Source: Candidatus Omnitrophota bacterium
Lineage (GTDB): Bacteria; Omnitrophota; Gorgyraeia; Gygaellales; Profunditerraquicolaceae
Direction of reading: 5' to 3'
NCBI GenBank assembly: GCA_022710715.1
Contig: JAKLGJ010000005.1
Span: 1-64,000 of the forward strand
DNA length: 64,000 bases
Shown: positions 49,080 through 58,024 of the stretch, piece after piece
Numbering within the stretch: position 1 is the stretch's first letter
How the letters are laid out: each line of letters begins with the position of its first letter
Notes under the pieces: model-generated
What the model was told of the DNA's origin: nothing
The model's database searches: none
What the model saw: only the letters and a program-made list of their open reading frames with translations
Translations under genes and position numbers: made by a program

Positions 49080-50813
49080 ATGTTTGGAGGCATAAAGCAA
49101 TCAATCGGCGCAAAGTTGACGGTCTGGTTGGGGGCGTGTCTTGTGGTTATCCTGCTCATCCTGACCGTGATGAACGCGACGTATCAGAATCGGTCGCTGT
49201 TCGATCTCGAGAAAGACGCGGCTAAAAAACTATCCGATACGGTACTCACGGCTATCCGCTACCCCATGACTACCGGCGACCAGGATATTATCCAGCTGCA
49301 GTTCAACCAGTTCGCCGCGCTCAAAGGCATGGTGGGGGTGGAACTGCTCGATCACAAAGGCACGATCAAGCGGGCGATGAACAAGGAGTTGCTGGGTAAG
49401 ATGGTCGAAGGCAAATCCGGCATGCACGTGGACAGATGTATCCGGGATGGCGTAGAGTACGCCGATCTTGAATATAAGACCGAAGGCAAGGATACGGTTT
49501 TTACCATCGTCCGTGCCATTCCCAACGAAAAGAAATGTTTCACCTGCCACGGTTCGCAGCAGCAGTACCTGGGCGCGTTGCGCATCGTGCTTGACTGGAC
49601 ATTGGTGGAGAAGGCGATGAAGGACGCGCAGCTGCAGAATATCGTCGTTTCTTTCTTCGGTCTGCTGATGATGTCTTTCTTGATCTTCTTCCTGTTGAAC
49701 TGGATGTTAAGCAAGCCGGTCGGGCTGCTGATCGTCGGGGCCACGCCGTTGATCAACGGCGACCTGACCCAGAAGATAGGGTTCAAGAGTGATGATGAAT
49801 TGGGTCGCCTGGCGGAAGCATTCAACAAGATCATCGCTTCTTTAAATCAGGTCGTTTCGCAGGTGCGCAGCAGCGCGGATAAAGTCGCCAGTTCCGCGCA
49901 GCAGATGTCTTCCTCGGCGGAAGAGATGAACGCCACCACCCAGGAAGTTTCCTCTGCGGTGCAGAAAGTTTCCAAAGGCACCAATACGCAGGCCGAACGG
50001 GTGGAAGAAACGTTCGTCACCATGGAAAAGACGGCTGCGAGCATCAAACAGATGGTTACCAATGCCGAGAACGCCAGCCAGGCCGTCAGCCACACCAGTG
50101 CCAAGGCCGATACCGGCCGCGCCACCGCCAAAGAGACGGTTGAGAAGATTGAACGGCTGACCGGCACGGTTACCGATACCGCTAAAGTTATCCAGAATCT
50201 CGGCCAGATGTCCCAGCAGATCGGCGAGATCACCGAGACCATCACGTCTATCGCCGATCAGACCAACCTGCTGGCATTGAACGCCGCTATCGAAGCGGCG
50301 CGCGCCGGTGAAGCCGGCCGCGGCTTTGCCGTCGTGGCGGAAGAAGTGCGGAAACTGGCGGAAGGTTCCGCCGAAGCCGTGCGTAAGATCGGCGGGTTGA
50401 TCCGTTCGATCCAGAGCGAAACCAACCGCGCGGTCACGTCCATTGAAGTCAGCTCCAAGGAAGTCCAGGAAGGGAAGATGCAGGTCAGCAAGATCGCCGA
50501 TGTATTGGCGGAGATCAATCAGGCTGCCCAGCAGGCCACTTCCATGACCAATGAAATCTCCGAATCCGGGTTACGCATGACCGCGGAAGTGGAGCGGGTG
50601 GTCAAGGCGGTGAATGAAGTCGCCGCGATAGCCAAGGAATCCGCGGCCACGGTCGAGGAAGTCTCCTCGAGCACCGAGGAGCAGACCGCGTCCATGGAAG
50701 AGATGTCCGCTTCCGCGCAGGAACTGGCCCGCCTGGCTATGGACTTGAAGGAAATCGTCGGGAAATTCAAACTGGATGAAACCCAGGGCGATAAAAAAGC
50801 GGCCCAGGGATAG
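49080..50813 (+). CDS. Methyl-accepting chemotaxis protein with a haem-c sensor domain
   Basis: A 577-residue chemoreceptor. Transmembrane helix 1 is at about 13-31, the periplasmic sensor domain at 35-188, helix 2 at about 190-210, a HAMP domain to about 265, and the signalling coiled coil to the end with the conserved tip [20 protein letters not shown]. The sensor contains KKCFTCHGS, a CxxCH haem site at Cys153/Cys156/His157. Periplasmic haem-c sensors of this type are known from Geobacter receptors. The gene follows the tetrahaem cytochrome by 36 bases. There is no C-terminal CheR tether peptide. Confidence 0.93.
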   Translation: MFGGIKQSIGAKLTVWLGACLVVILLILTVMNATYQNRSLFDLEKDAAKKLSDTVLTAIRYPMTTGDQDIIQLQFNQFAALKGMVGVELLDHKGTIKRAMNKELLGKMVEGKSGMHVDRCIRDGVEYADLEYKTEGKDTVFTIVRAIPNEKKCFTCHGSQQQYLGALRIVLDWTLVEKAMKDAQLQNIVVSFFGLLMMSFLIFFLLNWMLSKPVGLLIVGATPLINGDLTQKIGFKSDDELGRLAEAFNKIIASLNQVVSQVRSSADKVASSAQQMSSSAEEMNATTQEVSSAVQKVSKGTNTQAERVEETFVTMEKTAASIKQMVTNAENASQAVSHTSAKADTGRATAKETVEKIERLTGTVTDTAKVIQNLGQMSQQIGEITETITSIADQTNLLALNAAIEAARAGEAGRGFAVVAEEVRKLAEGSAEAVRKIGGLIRSIQSETNRAVTSIEVSSKEVQEGKMQVSKIADVLAEINQAAQQATSMTNEISESGLRMTAEVERVVKAVNEVAAIAKESAATVEEVSSSTEEQTASMEEMSASAQELARLAMDLKEIVGKFKLDETQGDKKAAQG

Positions 50814-50833
50814 ATACGCATCGGGATCGATAT

Positions 50834-50871
50834 AAAATGAAAGCCCGCGCCATGGCGCGGGCTTTCATTTT
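50834..50871. terminator. Perfect 38-bp palindrome, bidirectional terminator
   Basis: The sequence AAAATGAAAGCCCGCGCC is followed directly by its own reverse complement read-through, giving a perfect 19+19 palindrome with A-tract and T-tract on the two flanks. It lies between the convergent chemoreceptor (+) and PilZ (-) genes and should stop transcription from both sides. Confidence 0.92.
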
Positions 50872-50902
50872 GAAGCGGTCGCGGGGATTGCAGAAAATCG
50901 CG

Positions 50903-51202
50903 TTACAGGGGAGCGGCGCTGATTTTGGTGAATTTGATGCCGATCTCAAAAGTGTTGGAGGCGTCGGCAGCCGCGGGTCTGACCCAGGAGACCTGCCCCC
51001 GGATGTGAAAAGCTCCGGCTTGCGGCAAAATCTTGAACTGGCCGGCCAGGATGGTTCCGACCGCCATGTGTTTGTCCAGTCCGATGCGCATGCCTCCCAG
51101 GCTGATGTCGAGAATGGTGGCTTGATGGCGGCTGGAAGTTTCCGTGTCGAAGAAGGCAGTTTCGTTTTTCGCCAGTCGTTTATGTTTACGCCGTTCCTGC
51201 AT
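50903..51202 (-). CDS. Single-domain PilZ protein
   Basis: A 99-residue PilZ domain: RKHKR (RxxxR) near residues 5-9 and DISLGG (DxSxxG) near 32-37, both intact. FEIGIKFTKI closes the barrel. The ATG at 51202 follows GGGGG; the longer frame upstream covers the promoter region. It is a lone minus-strand gene, convergent with the chemoreceptor and divergent from hldD. A c-di-GMP receptor, target unknown. Confidence 0.9.
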   Translation of the reverse strand: MQERRKHKRLAKNETAFFDTETSSRHQATILDISLGGMRIGLDKHMAVGTILAGQFKILPQAGAFHIRGQVSWVRPAAADASNTFEIGIKFTKISAAPL

Positions 51203-51233
51203 TGGTCCCCCTTTGTTTGAAGAGTACATACGT

Positions 51234-51262
51234 ATTATAATAAAAAAACCTTGCCTCTTCAA
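51234..51262 (-). promoter_or_regulatory. Minus-strand promoter of the PilZ gene
   Basis: On the minus strand TTGAAG (51262-51257), a 17-base spacer and TATAAT (51239-51234). The -35 element abuts the -35 of the plus-strand promoter. Confidence 0.75.
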
Positions 51263-51279
51263 CAGTAAAATTCTACAAT
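51251..51279 (+). promoter_or_regulatory. Plus-strand promoter of hldD
   Basis: TTGCCT (51251-51256), a 17-base spacer and TACAAT (51274-51279). It overlaps the divergent PilZ promoter, so the two would compete for polymerase. The leader to hldD is about 95 bases. Confidence 0.65.
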
Positions 51280-51313
51280 AGAGAGGTATCTTGATGGAAG
51301 CGTCGCGGCCGTA

Positions 51314-51348
51314 TCCCTGCGTATACGATCCCGAATGATCCGCAGGGA
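51314..51348 (+). other. Stem-loop in the hldD leader
   Basis: TCCCTGCG (51314-51321) pairs with CGCAGGGA (51341-51348), and an inner GATC/GATC pairing extends the helix. No T-tract follows, so it is not a terminator. It may affect translation or stability of the hldD message. Confidence 0.4.
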
Positions 51349-51382
51349 GAGAGAGCCGTTCGCATCATTACGAGGACGACAC

Positions 51383-52351
51383 ATGAAAATCCTACTTACC
51401 GGCGGCGCGGGTTTTATCGGAAGCTGTTTGTTGTGGAAACTCAACAAAGAGGGGATCCGGGACGTTTGTATCGTCGATCACCTGGGGACGGACGAAAAGT
51501 GGAAGAACCTGGCGGGCAAGACGTTTCAGGACTATTTCGACAAGGAAGATTTTATACAGCTCGTCGATCAGGGGGCGTTCAAAAAACAGTTCGATTGCGT
51601 GGTGCATCTGGGCGCCTGCAGTTCCACCATGGAACAGGACGCCGGGTATCTGATGCGCAATAATTATCTGTACTCCTTGCGGCTGGCGCGCTGGGCGCTC
51701 AAGAATAAGGTCCCTTTTCTCTACGCTTCTTCCGCAGCGACGTACGGGGGCGGCGAGCTGGGATACAGCGATGCCGACGCGGTCACGCTTACGTTGCGCC
51801 CGTTGAACATGTACGGTTATTCCAAACAGCTTTTCGATCTCTGGCTTATCCGCAATCGACTTTCGTCAAAGGTCACCGGATTCAAGTTCTTCAATGTGTT
51901 CGGTCCCAACGAATACCACAAGGAGCAGATGCGTTCGGTCATCGCCAAGGTGTTTGACGGCGTCCGCGCCGGGCAGCCCATGCGGCTGTTCAAGTCTCAC
52001 CGCAGCGATTATGCCGACGGACAGCAGCAGCGGGATTTTATTTACGTCAAGGATGCGGTCGCCATGGTGTATTACTTCATCGACCATCCGGATAGGAAAG
52101 GGATTTTCAATATCGGCACGGGCGCGGCGCGCAGCTGGAACGATGTCGCATTCGCGCTTTTTTCGGCGCTGCAGATGAAACCGTCGATCGAGTATATCGA
52201 GATGCCGGCGGCGATCCGTCCGAATTATCAGTATTTTACCGAAGCGTCCCTGGCGAAGCTGCGTAAGGCCGGCTGCAGGCATGCGTGCATGAGCCTGGAA
52301 GAGGCGGTCAAAGACTACGCCGGCTATCTCAAGGATCACTCCTACCTCTAA
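51383..52351 (+). CDS. hldD: ADP-L-glycero-D-manno-heptose 6-epimerase
   Basis: A 322-residue short-chain epimerase. The NAD-binding motif GGAGFIGS is at 7-14, with LGACSST and the catalytic Tyr/Lys in MYGYSKQLFD. FFNVFGPNEYHK and DYADGQQQRDFIYVKD are typical of HldD rather than of general UDP-sugar epimerases. It makes the heptose precursor for the LPS inner core, so the organism is a diderm with LPS. The ATG at 51383 is the family start. Confidence 0.92.
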   Translation: MKILLTGGAGFIGSCLLWKLNKEGIRDVCIVDHLGTDEKWKNLAGKTFQDYFDKEDFIQLVDQGAFKKQFDCVVHLGACSSTMEQDAGYLMRNNYLYSLRLARWALKNKVPFLYASSAATYGGGELGYSDADAVTLTLRPLNMYGYSKQLFDLWLIRNRLSSKVTGFKFFNVFGPNEYHKEQMRSVIAKVFDGVRAGQPMRLFKSHRSDYADGQQQRDFIYVKDAVAMVYYFIDHPDRKGIFNIGTGAARSWNDVAFALFSALQMKPSIEYIEMPAAIRPNYQYFTEASLAKLRKAGCRHACMSLEEAVKDYAGYLKDHSYL

Positions 52352-52357
52352 CCGGAG

Positions 52358-52439
52358 TTATCCACAGGCGACCGAAGGGAGTCCCGCCTGGAGGGTTTTC
52401 GCAGGGACAGCGGGAGAGTCCCGGGTTTGCTGTGGATAG
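52358..52439. other. Intergenic region with two DnaA-box-like sites in inverted orientation
   Basis: TTATCCACA at 52358-52366 is a perfect DnaA box; TGTGGATAG at 52431-52439 is its inverse with one mismatch. TATCCACAG and CTGTGGATA form a 9-bp inverted repeat enclosing GC-rich sequence with further self-complementarity (GGGAGTCCC, GGGAGAGTCCC). It fills nearly the whole hldD-truB gap and could be a DnaA-binding site or an RNA stem upstream of truB. Confidence 0.4.
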
Positions 52440-52451
52440 CTGTGAGCGGAT

Positions 52452-53129
52452 ATGGACGGAATACTGATAGTCAATAAACCCAGCGGCATTACCTCGCACG
52501 ATGTGGTGGATTTTGTGCGCCGGAAGCTCAAGATCAAGAAGGTCGGTCACGCCGGCACCCTTGACCCCATGGCTACCGGCGTGCTCGTGGTTCTCGTCGG
52601 AAGATGCACCAAACTTTTCGACCGGTTCCTGGACTTTGAGAAAGAATACGCCGCGACCTTGACCTTCGGGGTGCAGACCGACACCGGAGACAGCCAGGGC
52701 CGCCAGATCAGGACCGCGCCGTGGGAGCATATCACGGCCGGTATGGTGGAAGAAACGTTCGGCCGTTTTCAGGGGGAAATACTGCAGACGCCGCCGATGT
52801 ATTCCGCAGTTAAGCATCAGGGCAAACCGTTGTATAAGCTCGCCAACAAGGGCAAACATGTGGATCGTCAACCGCGCCCGATCACTATTCACCAGCTGCG
52901 GATGCTTTCCTGCGATTTGCCGCACGTCCGTTTCTATCTCAAGTGTTCCAAGGGGACCTATGTGCGCCAGCTGGCAGAGGATGTGGCGGCCCAGTTGCAT
53001 AGCGCAGGTCACATTTCTCAACTCGAGCGCCAGAGTATCGGTCCTTTTCGCATTCAGGAAAGCCTTGCGCTTGAACAGGTTGAGGAAAACAAGATTCGCC
53101 CGTTCTACAATTTTTGCTTGAGTTTATAG
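52452..53129 (+). CDS. truB: tRNA pseudouridine-55 synthase TruB
   Basis: A 225-residue TruB. GILIVNKPSGITSHDVV opens the protein and the catalytic Asp is in GHAGTLDPMATGVL (about 33-46). TPPMYSAVKHQGKPLYKLA and KCSKGTYVRQLAED are conserved. It isomerises U55 of the tRNA T-loop. It is shorter than E. coli TruB (314) because it lacks the C-terminal PUA domain, as in some other bacteria. Confidence 0.95.
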   Translation: MDGILIVNKPSGITSHDVVDFVRRKLKIKKVGHAGTLDPMATGVLVVLVGRCTKLFDRFLDFEKEYAATLTFGVQTDTGDSQGRQIRTAPWEHITAGMVEETFGRFQGEILQTPPMYSAVKHQGKPLYKLANKGKHVDRQPRPITIHQLRMLSCDLPHVRFYLKCSKGTYVRQLAEDVAAQLHSAGHISQLERQSIGPFRIQESLALEQVEENKIRPFYNFCLSL

Positions 53130-53142
53130 CTTGCCTTTCAGG

Positions 53143-53171
53143 TTGACATCCATCCCAATATACTATATAAT
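53143..53171 (+). promoter_or_regulatory. Consensus promoter of lysS
   Basis: TTGACA (53143-53148), a 17-base spacer and TATAAT (53166-53171): both hexamers perfect and spacing optimal. It starts 13 bases after the truB stop and leaves a leader of about 85 bases. I see no T-box features in the leader. Confidence 0.92.
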
Positions 53172-53262
53172 AGTATGAATTTTCGACTCTAACCCGGTTT
53201 GAAGCCGAACAGGTTGAAGCTTTAAGCGCGGGAAGGGGAATGTTTTATCCCAGAGGACGGAT

Positions 53263-54717
53263 ATGGAATTACATGAGATTCTTGAATTGAGAAAAGCTAA
53301 ACTGGAAGCGTTGCGCAGCCAGGGCGTTACCGTTTATGCCCGGCCTTTTCCTAACCGTATAGATATCGGGGAAGTTACGGCTCATTTTGAGGAAAACAAG
53401 AAAGCCAGCCTGTGCGGAAGGCTGATGGCCAAGCGCTTGCACGGCAAAGTGATGTTCGCCGATCTGCGGGACGCCACCGGAAGGATCCAGCTGTATATCA
53501 AGGCGGATTTTATCGGCAAGGAGAAATTCGCGCTTCTGGATAATCTGGAAGTGGGGGATTTTTTGAGCGTGGTGGGCGAGTTATTCAAAACCCATACCGG
53601 CGAGCCGACTTTGAAAGTCGAGGATTATGTTTTTCTCGCCAAGGCTTTGCGGCCGTTGCCGGAGAAGTGGCATGGGCTCAAAGACGTGGAAGTGCGTTAC
53701 CGCCAGCGCTACCTCGATCTTGTGGCCAATGAAGAGGTGCGCACGATTTTCGCCCTGCGCTCGCGGATCATCCAGGGTATCCGCCGTACGCTCGACGAGA
53801 AAGGTTTTCTGGAAGTGGAGACGCCGATGATGCATCCGATCGCCGGCGGCGCAGCCGGACGCCCGTTCATCACGCATCATAATGAGTACGACATGAACCT
53901 GTTTTTGCGCATCGCTCCCGAATTGTATCTGAAGCGGCTGCTGGTCGGCGGCCTGGACCGGGTCTACGAGATCAACCGCTCGTTCCGCAATGAAGGGGTG
54001 TCGGTCAAGCATAACCCGGAATTTACCATGCTTGAAGTGTACGCCGCCTACAGCGACATGGAGCAGATGATGCATCTGTGCGAAAGTCTGATCGTCAATG
54101 TCGCGCAGCAGGTTTTCGGCACGCTGCAATTCATTTTCGACGGCAAACAGATAGATTTGACGCCTCCCTGGAAGCGCATTTCTTTCGCCCAGCTGGTCAA
54201 GGATAAGTTCAATATCGATCCTTCGGACAACGAGCAGGCGATGCTGGCGAAGGTCAAGCAGGCCGGTTTTGCGAAGGACAGGGACGTTTTGAGCCGCACC
54301 CAGATCAACAAGATCATCGAAGATACGCTGGAAGCGGATATGAACGTCAATCCTGCGTTCGTCACCGATTATTATACGTCGCTCTGTCCTCTGGCCAAGA
54401 CCCGGCCGGATAATCCGCTGCTTTCCGAGCGGTTTGAATTGTTCATTGCCAACATGGAAGTGGCCAACGCCTATTCCGAGCTGAATGATCCGATCGAGCA
54501 GAAAAAACGATTCGAGGAAGAAGTCAGGGATCCGGGTGAGAGCGGCCAGAAGACCGTGGATGAAGACTATGTGCTTGCTCTTGAGCACGGCATGCCGTGC
54601 GCCGGAGGGCTGGGTATCGGGATCGACCGGCTGGTCATGGTTTTGACCAATCAATCGTCGATCCGCGACGTGATCCTTTTCCCGTTGTTGCGCTCTGCCG
54701 AGCGCACCGGCGAATAG
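53263..54717 (+). CDS. lysS: Lysyl-tRNA synthetase, class II
   Basis: A 484-residue LysS. An OB-fold anticodon-binding domain spans about 50-150 ([19 protein letters not shown]). The class II core carries motif 1 ([21 protein letters not shown]), motif 2 ([24 protein letters not shown] region, about 233-256) and motif 3 ([13 protein letters not shown], near the C-terminus). It charges tRNA-Lys. It heads a run of genes (lol, ilvE, mcs, clpC) on the same strand without an obvious terminator. Confidence 0.97.
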   Translation: MELHEILELRKAKLEALRSQGVTVYARPFPNRIDIGEVTAHFEENKKASLCGRLMAKRLHGKVMFADLRDATGRIQLYIKADFIGKEKFALLDNLEVGDFLSVVGELFKTHTGEPTLKVEDYVFLAKALRPLPEKWHGLKDVEVRYRQRYLDLVANEEVRTIFALRSRIIQGIRRTLDEKGFLEVETPMMHPIAGGAAGRPFITHHNEYDMNLFLRIAPELYLKRLLVGGLDRVYEINRSFRNEGVSVKHNPEFTMLEVYAAYSDMEQMMHLCESLIVNVAQQVFGTLQFIFDGKQIDLTPPWKRISFAQLVKDKFNIDPSDNEQAMLAKVKQAGFAKDRDVLSRTQINKIIEDTLEADMNVNPAFVTDYYTSLCPLAKTRPDNPLLSERFELFIANMEVANAYSELNDPIEQKKRFEEEVRDPGESGQKTVDEDYVLALEHGMPCAGGLGIGIDRLVMVLTNQSSIRDVILFPLLRSAERTGE

Positions 54718-54725
54718 GCGCTGGT

Positions 54726-55916
54726 ATGTCATTACATCTGTTCATCAGCTGGCGGTATCTGATCACCAAGCGCAGGGAGAAATTCATCTCTCTGATCAGC
54801 GTGATTTCCGTGCTGGGGATCGCCATCGGGGTCATGGCATTGATCGTGGTGATCGCGGTGATGACGGGATTCGATAACGACCTGCGCGATAAGATCGTCG
54901 GTAATACCGCGCATATCACCGTGACCAGTTACCGGGGAATGGACCGGGCGGAGTATAACCGCGTTGCCGCGCTGGTCAGCGGGAATCCTCAGGTGAAGGC
55001 GGTGGCCCCGTTTATCCAGGGGCAGGTCCTGGTGAAAGAGGGGCAGCGTTTCATCGCCATCAATTTCCGCGCAGTCGATCCGCAAAAGGAAAAAGCCGTA
55101 ACCCGGATCAGCAAGCTGATCAGCCGGGGCGCGTTCGAAGCCCTGGACGACCGGAGCGTGGTCATCGGTAAGGAGCTCGCGCTGTATCTGGGGGCGGAGC
55201 CGGGTTCGGAGATAACCGCCTATTCCGCGGCCGGCGACAGCTATCGGCTTACAGTCGCGGCGATCTTCGCTTCGGGCATGTACGATTATGATCTGAATCT
55301 GATCTTTGTCAGTTTGAAGACCGGGCAGAAAATGATGGGGCTGCAGGATACGATCAGTTCGCTGGCGGTCACCATCGACAGTATCTATCAGGCGGATAAG
55401 GTCAAGGGTGCGTTGATCGACGCGCTGGGCTATGAGTATACCCTGAAGACCTGGATGGAAGTGAACGAGAACTTCTTCGCCGCGCTCGCACTGGAGAAGC
55501 TGGCGATGTTCATTATCCTGACTTTGATCATTCTGGTGGCGTCGTTCAATATCGTCAGCACCCTGATCGTGATGGTGGTCGAGAAGACCAAGGATATCGG
55601 TATTCTCAAGGCTATCGGGGTCAGCGCGGCTTCGTTGCGCAGGATATTCACCTACCAGGGGTTGCTTATCGGCGGGATGGGTACGCTTCTGGGCACGGCC
55701 AGCGGGGTAACCCTGTGTTTGCTCTTGAAGAAGTACCAGTTCATCAAACTGCCCCAGAGTATTTATTATGTGGATCGGCTGCCGGTGGCCCTGGAGCTCT
55801 GGCCGGACCTGGTTTTGATCGTGGCCGCGGCCCTGGGCATTACCCTGATCGCGACGATTTATCCGGCGATGAAAGCCGCCCAGATGAAGCCGGTCGAAGC
55901 GCTGCGGTACGAATGA
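54726..55916 (+). CDS. lolC: Lipoprotein-releasing ABC transporter permease LolC/LolE
   Basis: A 396-residue MacB/LolC-type permease: one N-terminal helix (about 22-45) after the cytoplasmic FISWRYLITKRREKFISLISVIS segment, a large periplasmic domain, and three C-terminal helices (about 255-390) with VVEKTKDIGILKAIGVS. It extracts outer-membrane lipoproteins from the inner membrane together with LolD. Only one permease gene is present, so it probably forms a homodimer. The ATG at 54726 is 8 bases after lysS; its end overlaps lolD (ATGA). Confidence 0.92.
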   Translation: MSLHLFISWRYLITKRREKFISLISVISVLGIAIGVMALIVVIAVMTGFDNDLRDKIVGNTAHITVTSYRGMDRAEYNRVAALVSGNPQVKAVAPFIQGQVLVKEGQRFIAINFRAVDPQKEKAVTRISKLISRGAFEALDDRSVVIGKELALYLGAEPGSEITAYSAAGDSYRLTVAAIFASGMYDYDLNLIFVSLKTGQKMMGLQDTISSLAVTIDSIYQADKVKGALIDALGYEYTLKTWMEVNENFFAALALEKLAMFIILTLIILVASFNIVSTLIVMVVEKTKDIGILKAIGVSAASLRRIFTYQGLLIGGMGTLLGTASGVTLCLLLKKYQFIKLPQSIYYVDRLPVALELWPDLVLIVAAALGITLIATIYPAMKAAQMKPVEALRYE

Positions 55917-56602
55917 TAGATATGATCGAGATACAGCACGTCCATAAGTCTTACAGCGTGGGGAATAAAGAGATCCAGGTGCTCAAGGGCATCGATCTCC
56001 GGATCGAAAAAGGCGCTTTTCTCGCTCTGGTGGGCCCTTCGGGCGCCGGTAAATCCACCCTTTTGCATATTCTCGGCGGCCTGGACGAGCCGACCCGGGG
56101 CAAGGTATTTTTCGAGGGGCAGGATATCCACGGTCTCAATGACAAAGCGTTGAGCAGGCTGCGCAACCGCAAGATCGGATTTATATTCCAGTTTTATCAT
56201 CTGCTGCCGGAATTTACCGCGCTGGAAAACGTGATGATGCCCGCGCTGGTCGGGCTGGATGCCGGTCCGGGACAGAACAGCGGGTCGGTGCGCGAGCGCG
56301 CACAGGCGCTTTTGCATCAAATGGGGTTGAGCCGGCGCGCCGGTCATTTTCCTTCGCAGCTTTCCGGCGGGGAACAGCAGCGCGTGGCTATCGCCCGGGC
56401 ATTGATGAACAGCCCGGAGTTGCTGCTCTGTGACGAGCCAACGGGCAATCTCGATCTGGCCAGCGGCGCCGAGATCGTGGCCGAGATGAAACAGATAAAC
56501 CGCCGGGAAAAAGTGACGATAATTCTGGTAACGCATAATTTGGAATTAGCCAAAACTTCTGATACAATATATAGACTGACAGACGGCATTCTGGTTAATT
56601 GA
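55913..56602 (+). CDS. lolD: Lipoprotein-releasing ABC transporter ATPase LolD
   Basis: A 229-residue ABC ATPase: Walker A GPSGAGKSTLLH (about 39-50), FIFQFYHLLPEFTALENV (Q-loop region typical of LolD), signature LSGGEQQRVAIARAL and Walker B LLLCDEPTGNLD. It powers LolC. The ATG at 55913 overlaps the lolC stop; the longer upstream frame is a shadow of lolC. A second in-frame ATG lies three codons on. Confidence 0.94.
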   Translation: MIDMIEIQHVHKSYSVGNKEIQVLKGIDLRIEKGAFLALVGPSGAGKSTLLHILGGLDEPTRGKVFFEGQDIHGLNDKALSRLRNRKIGFIFQFYHLLPEFTALENVMMPALVGLDAGPGQNSGSVRERAQALLHQMGLSRRAGHFPSQLSGGEQQRVAIARALMNSPELLLCDEPTGNLDLASGAEIVAEMKQINRREKVTIILVTHNLELAKTSDTIYRLTDGILVN

Positions 56603-56615
56603 AAGGAGCAAACGC

Positions 56616-57485
56616 ATGAAGATTTATATGAACGGGAAGTTCTGTGAAAAAGAGGACGCGAAGGTGTCCGTGTTCGATCACGGGCTCCTCTATGGCGACG
56701 GGGTGTTCGAAGGGATCCGCGCGTACAACCGGCTGGTCTTTAAACTCAAGGAACATATCGTGCGCCTGTACGAATCCGCGCACACGATCATGCTCAAGAT
56801 ACCCTTGACCCGGGACCAGATGTGTAAAGCGGTGGTGGACACGCTTAAGGCCAACAAGCTGTCCGACGCTTATATCCGTCTGATCGTGACCCGGGGCGTG
56901 GGCGATCTCGGGCTGGACCCGCGCAAATGTTACGGAAAACCCACGGTGATCATTATTACCGACAGCGTTTCCCTGTATCCCGAGAAGCTGTATCGGGAAG
57001 GGATGGAGATCATCACCGTGCCGACCGTGCGCAACCTGCCGGAAGCGGTGAATCCCCAGATCAAATCTTTGAACTATTTGAACAATATCATGGCCAAGAT
57101 GGAAGCGGTGAACGCCGGGTATAACGAGGCGATCATGCTCAACGCTCTGGGGTATGTGTCGGAATGCACCGGCGATAATATTTTCGTGGTCAAGGCCGGC
57201 CATCTGATCACCCCTCCGCAGTGCATGGGCACGTTGCGCGGCATTACCCGCGATGCGGTGCTGGAATTGGCCGAGAAAAACAAAATTACGGTGCATGAGC
57301 ACGTGATCACCCGGCATGAAGTGTACAATTCCGACGAATGTTTCCTCACCGGCACCGCCGCGGAGATCATCCCGGTGGTCAAGGTGGATGGACGCGCTAT
57401 CGGCACGGGTAAACCCGGAGCCATGACCGCGGACCTGATCAAGAAATTCAAAGCGATCACCGGTAAAGACGGAGTGAAGTATTGA
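56616..57485 (+). CDS. ilvE: Branched-chain amino acid aminotransferase (class IV)
   Basis: A 289-residue fold-type IV PLP enzyme: ISVFDHGLLYGDGVFEGIR-type start (about 18-37), RGVGDLGLDP, the PLP Lys in KSLNYLNNI (about 150) and GYVSECTGDNIF. It transaminates leucine, isoleucine and valine. D-amino-acid aminotransferase is an alternative in this superfamily, but the residues seen fit IlvE better. AAAGGAG precedes the ATG. Its TGA overlaps the mcsA ATG (TGATG). Confidence 0.9.
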   Translation: MKIYMNGKFCEKEDAKVSVFDHGLLYGDGVFEGIRAYNRLVFKLKEHIVRLYESAHTIMLKIPLTRDQMCKAVVDTLKANKLSDAYIRLIVTRGVGDLGLDPRKCYGKPTVIIITDSVSLYPEKLYREGMEIITVPTVRNLPEAVNPQIKSLNYLNNIMAKMEAVNAGYNEAIMLNALGYVSECTGDNIFVVKAGHLITPPQCMGTLRGITRDAVLELAEKNKITVHEHVITRHEVYNSDECFLTGTAAEIIPVVKVDGRAIGTGKPGAMTADLIKKFKAITGKDGVKY

Positions 57486-58024
57486 TGGTGTGCGATATCT
57501 GCGGTAAAAATCCGGCGACCGTGCATCTGACCGAGATCATCGATAATCAGATGAACGAGTTGCATCTCTGCGAGGAATGCGCGCATAAGAAGAGCGCGCA
57601 GATGGAGCAGCAATTCGGCTTGTCGGACCTGCTTGCCGGTCTGGCCGATTTCGAGAAGCCGGGCAAGGATGAGAAGGAGCCGGTGAGCATTAAATGCCCC
57701 AACTGCGGCTTGACGTATAAGGATTTCAAAAAGATCGGCCGGCTCGGCTGCGGCGAATGTTACGCCGCGTTCCGGAATTTCCTGGGGCCGTTGTTGAAAC
57801 GGATCCACGGTTCCAATACCCATTGCGGCAAGTGTCCGGTCAAGCCCGCCGCTGCCGGCGGAAGCAAGGGATCGCGCAGGAAACCCGACGCGCAGGAACT
57901 GCGCTGCCGTCTGCAGAAAGCTATCGAGATGGAAGCCTATGAAGAGGCCGCGCGGCTGCGCGACCAGATCAAAGAGCTCGAGAAGAAGCAGGCGAACGAT
58001 AAGGAATCGAACGAGAAATCATGA
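57485..58024 (+). CDS. mcsA: McsA-like zinc protein with UVR motif
   Basis: A 179-residue protein with the CxxC zinc sites of McsA: CDICGKNP, LCEEC, CPNCGL, CGECY and CGKCP. The C-terminal UVR helix pair reads LQKAIEMEAYEEAARLRDQIKEL. McsA activates the arginine kinase McsB and in Gram-positives is encoded with ctsR, mcsB and clpC. Here ctsR is absent and ilvE precedes it. The ATG at 57485 overlaps the ilvE stop; a TTG one codon earlier is possible. It overlaps mcsB by 4 bases. Confidence 0.92.
   Translation: MVCDICGKNPATVHLTEIIDNQMNELHLCEECAHKKSAQMEQQFGLSDLLAGLADFEKPGKDEKEPVSIKCPNCGLTYKDFKKIGRLGCGECYAAFRNFLGPLLKRIHGSNTHCGKCPVKPAAAGGSKGSRRKPDAQELRCRLQKAIEMEAYEEAARLRDQIKELEKKQANDKESNEKS

Noticed and set aside
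52358-52439. Replication origin
   Set aside because: Only two DnaA-like sites, no AT-rich unwinding region, and neither dnaA nor dnaN nearby.
53172-53262. T-box or lysine riboswitch before lysS
   Set aside because: The leader is about 85 bases, with no terminator and no T-box sequence, and lysine riboswitches are longer. Only a partial GTTTGAAGC/GTTGAAGC direct repeat is seen.
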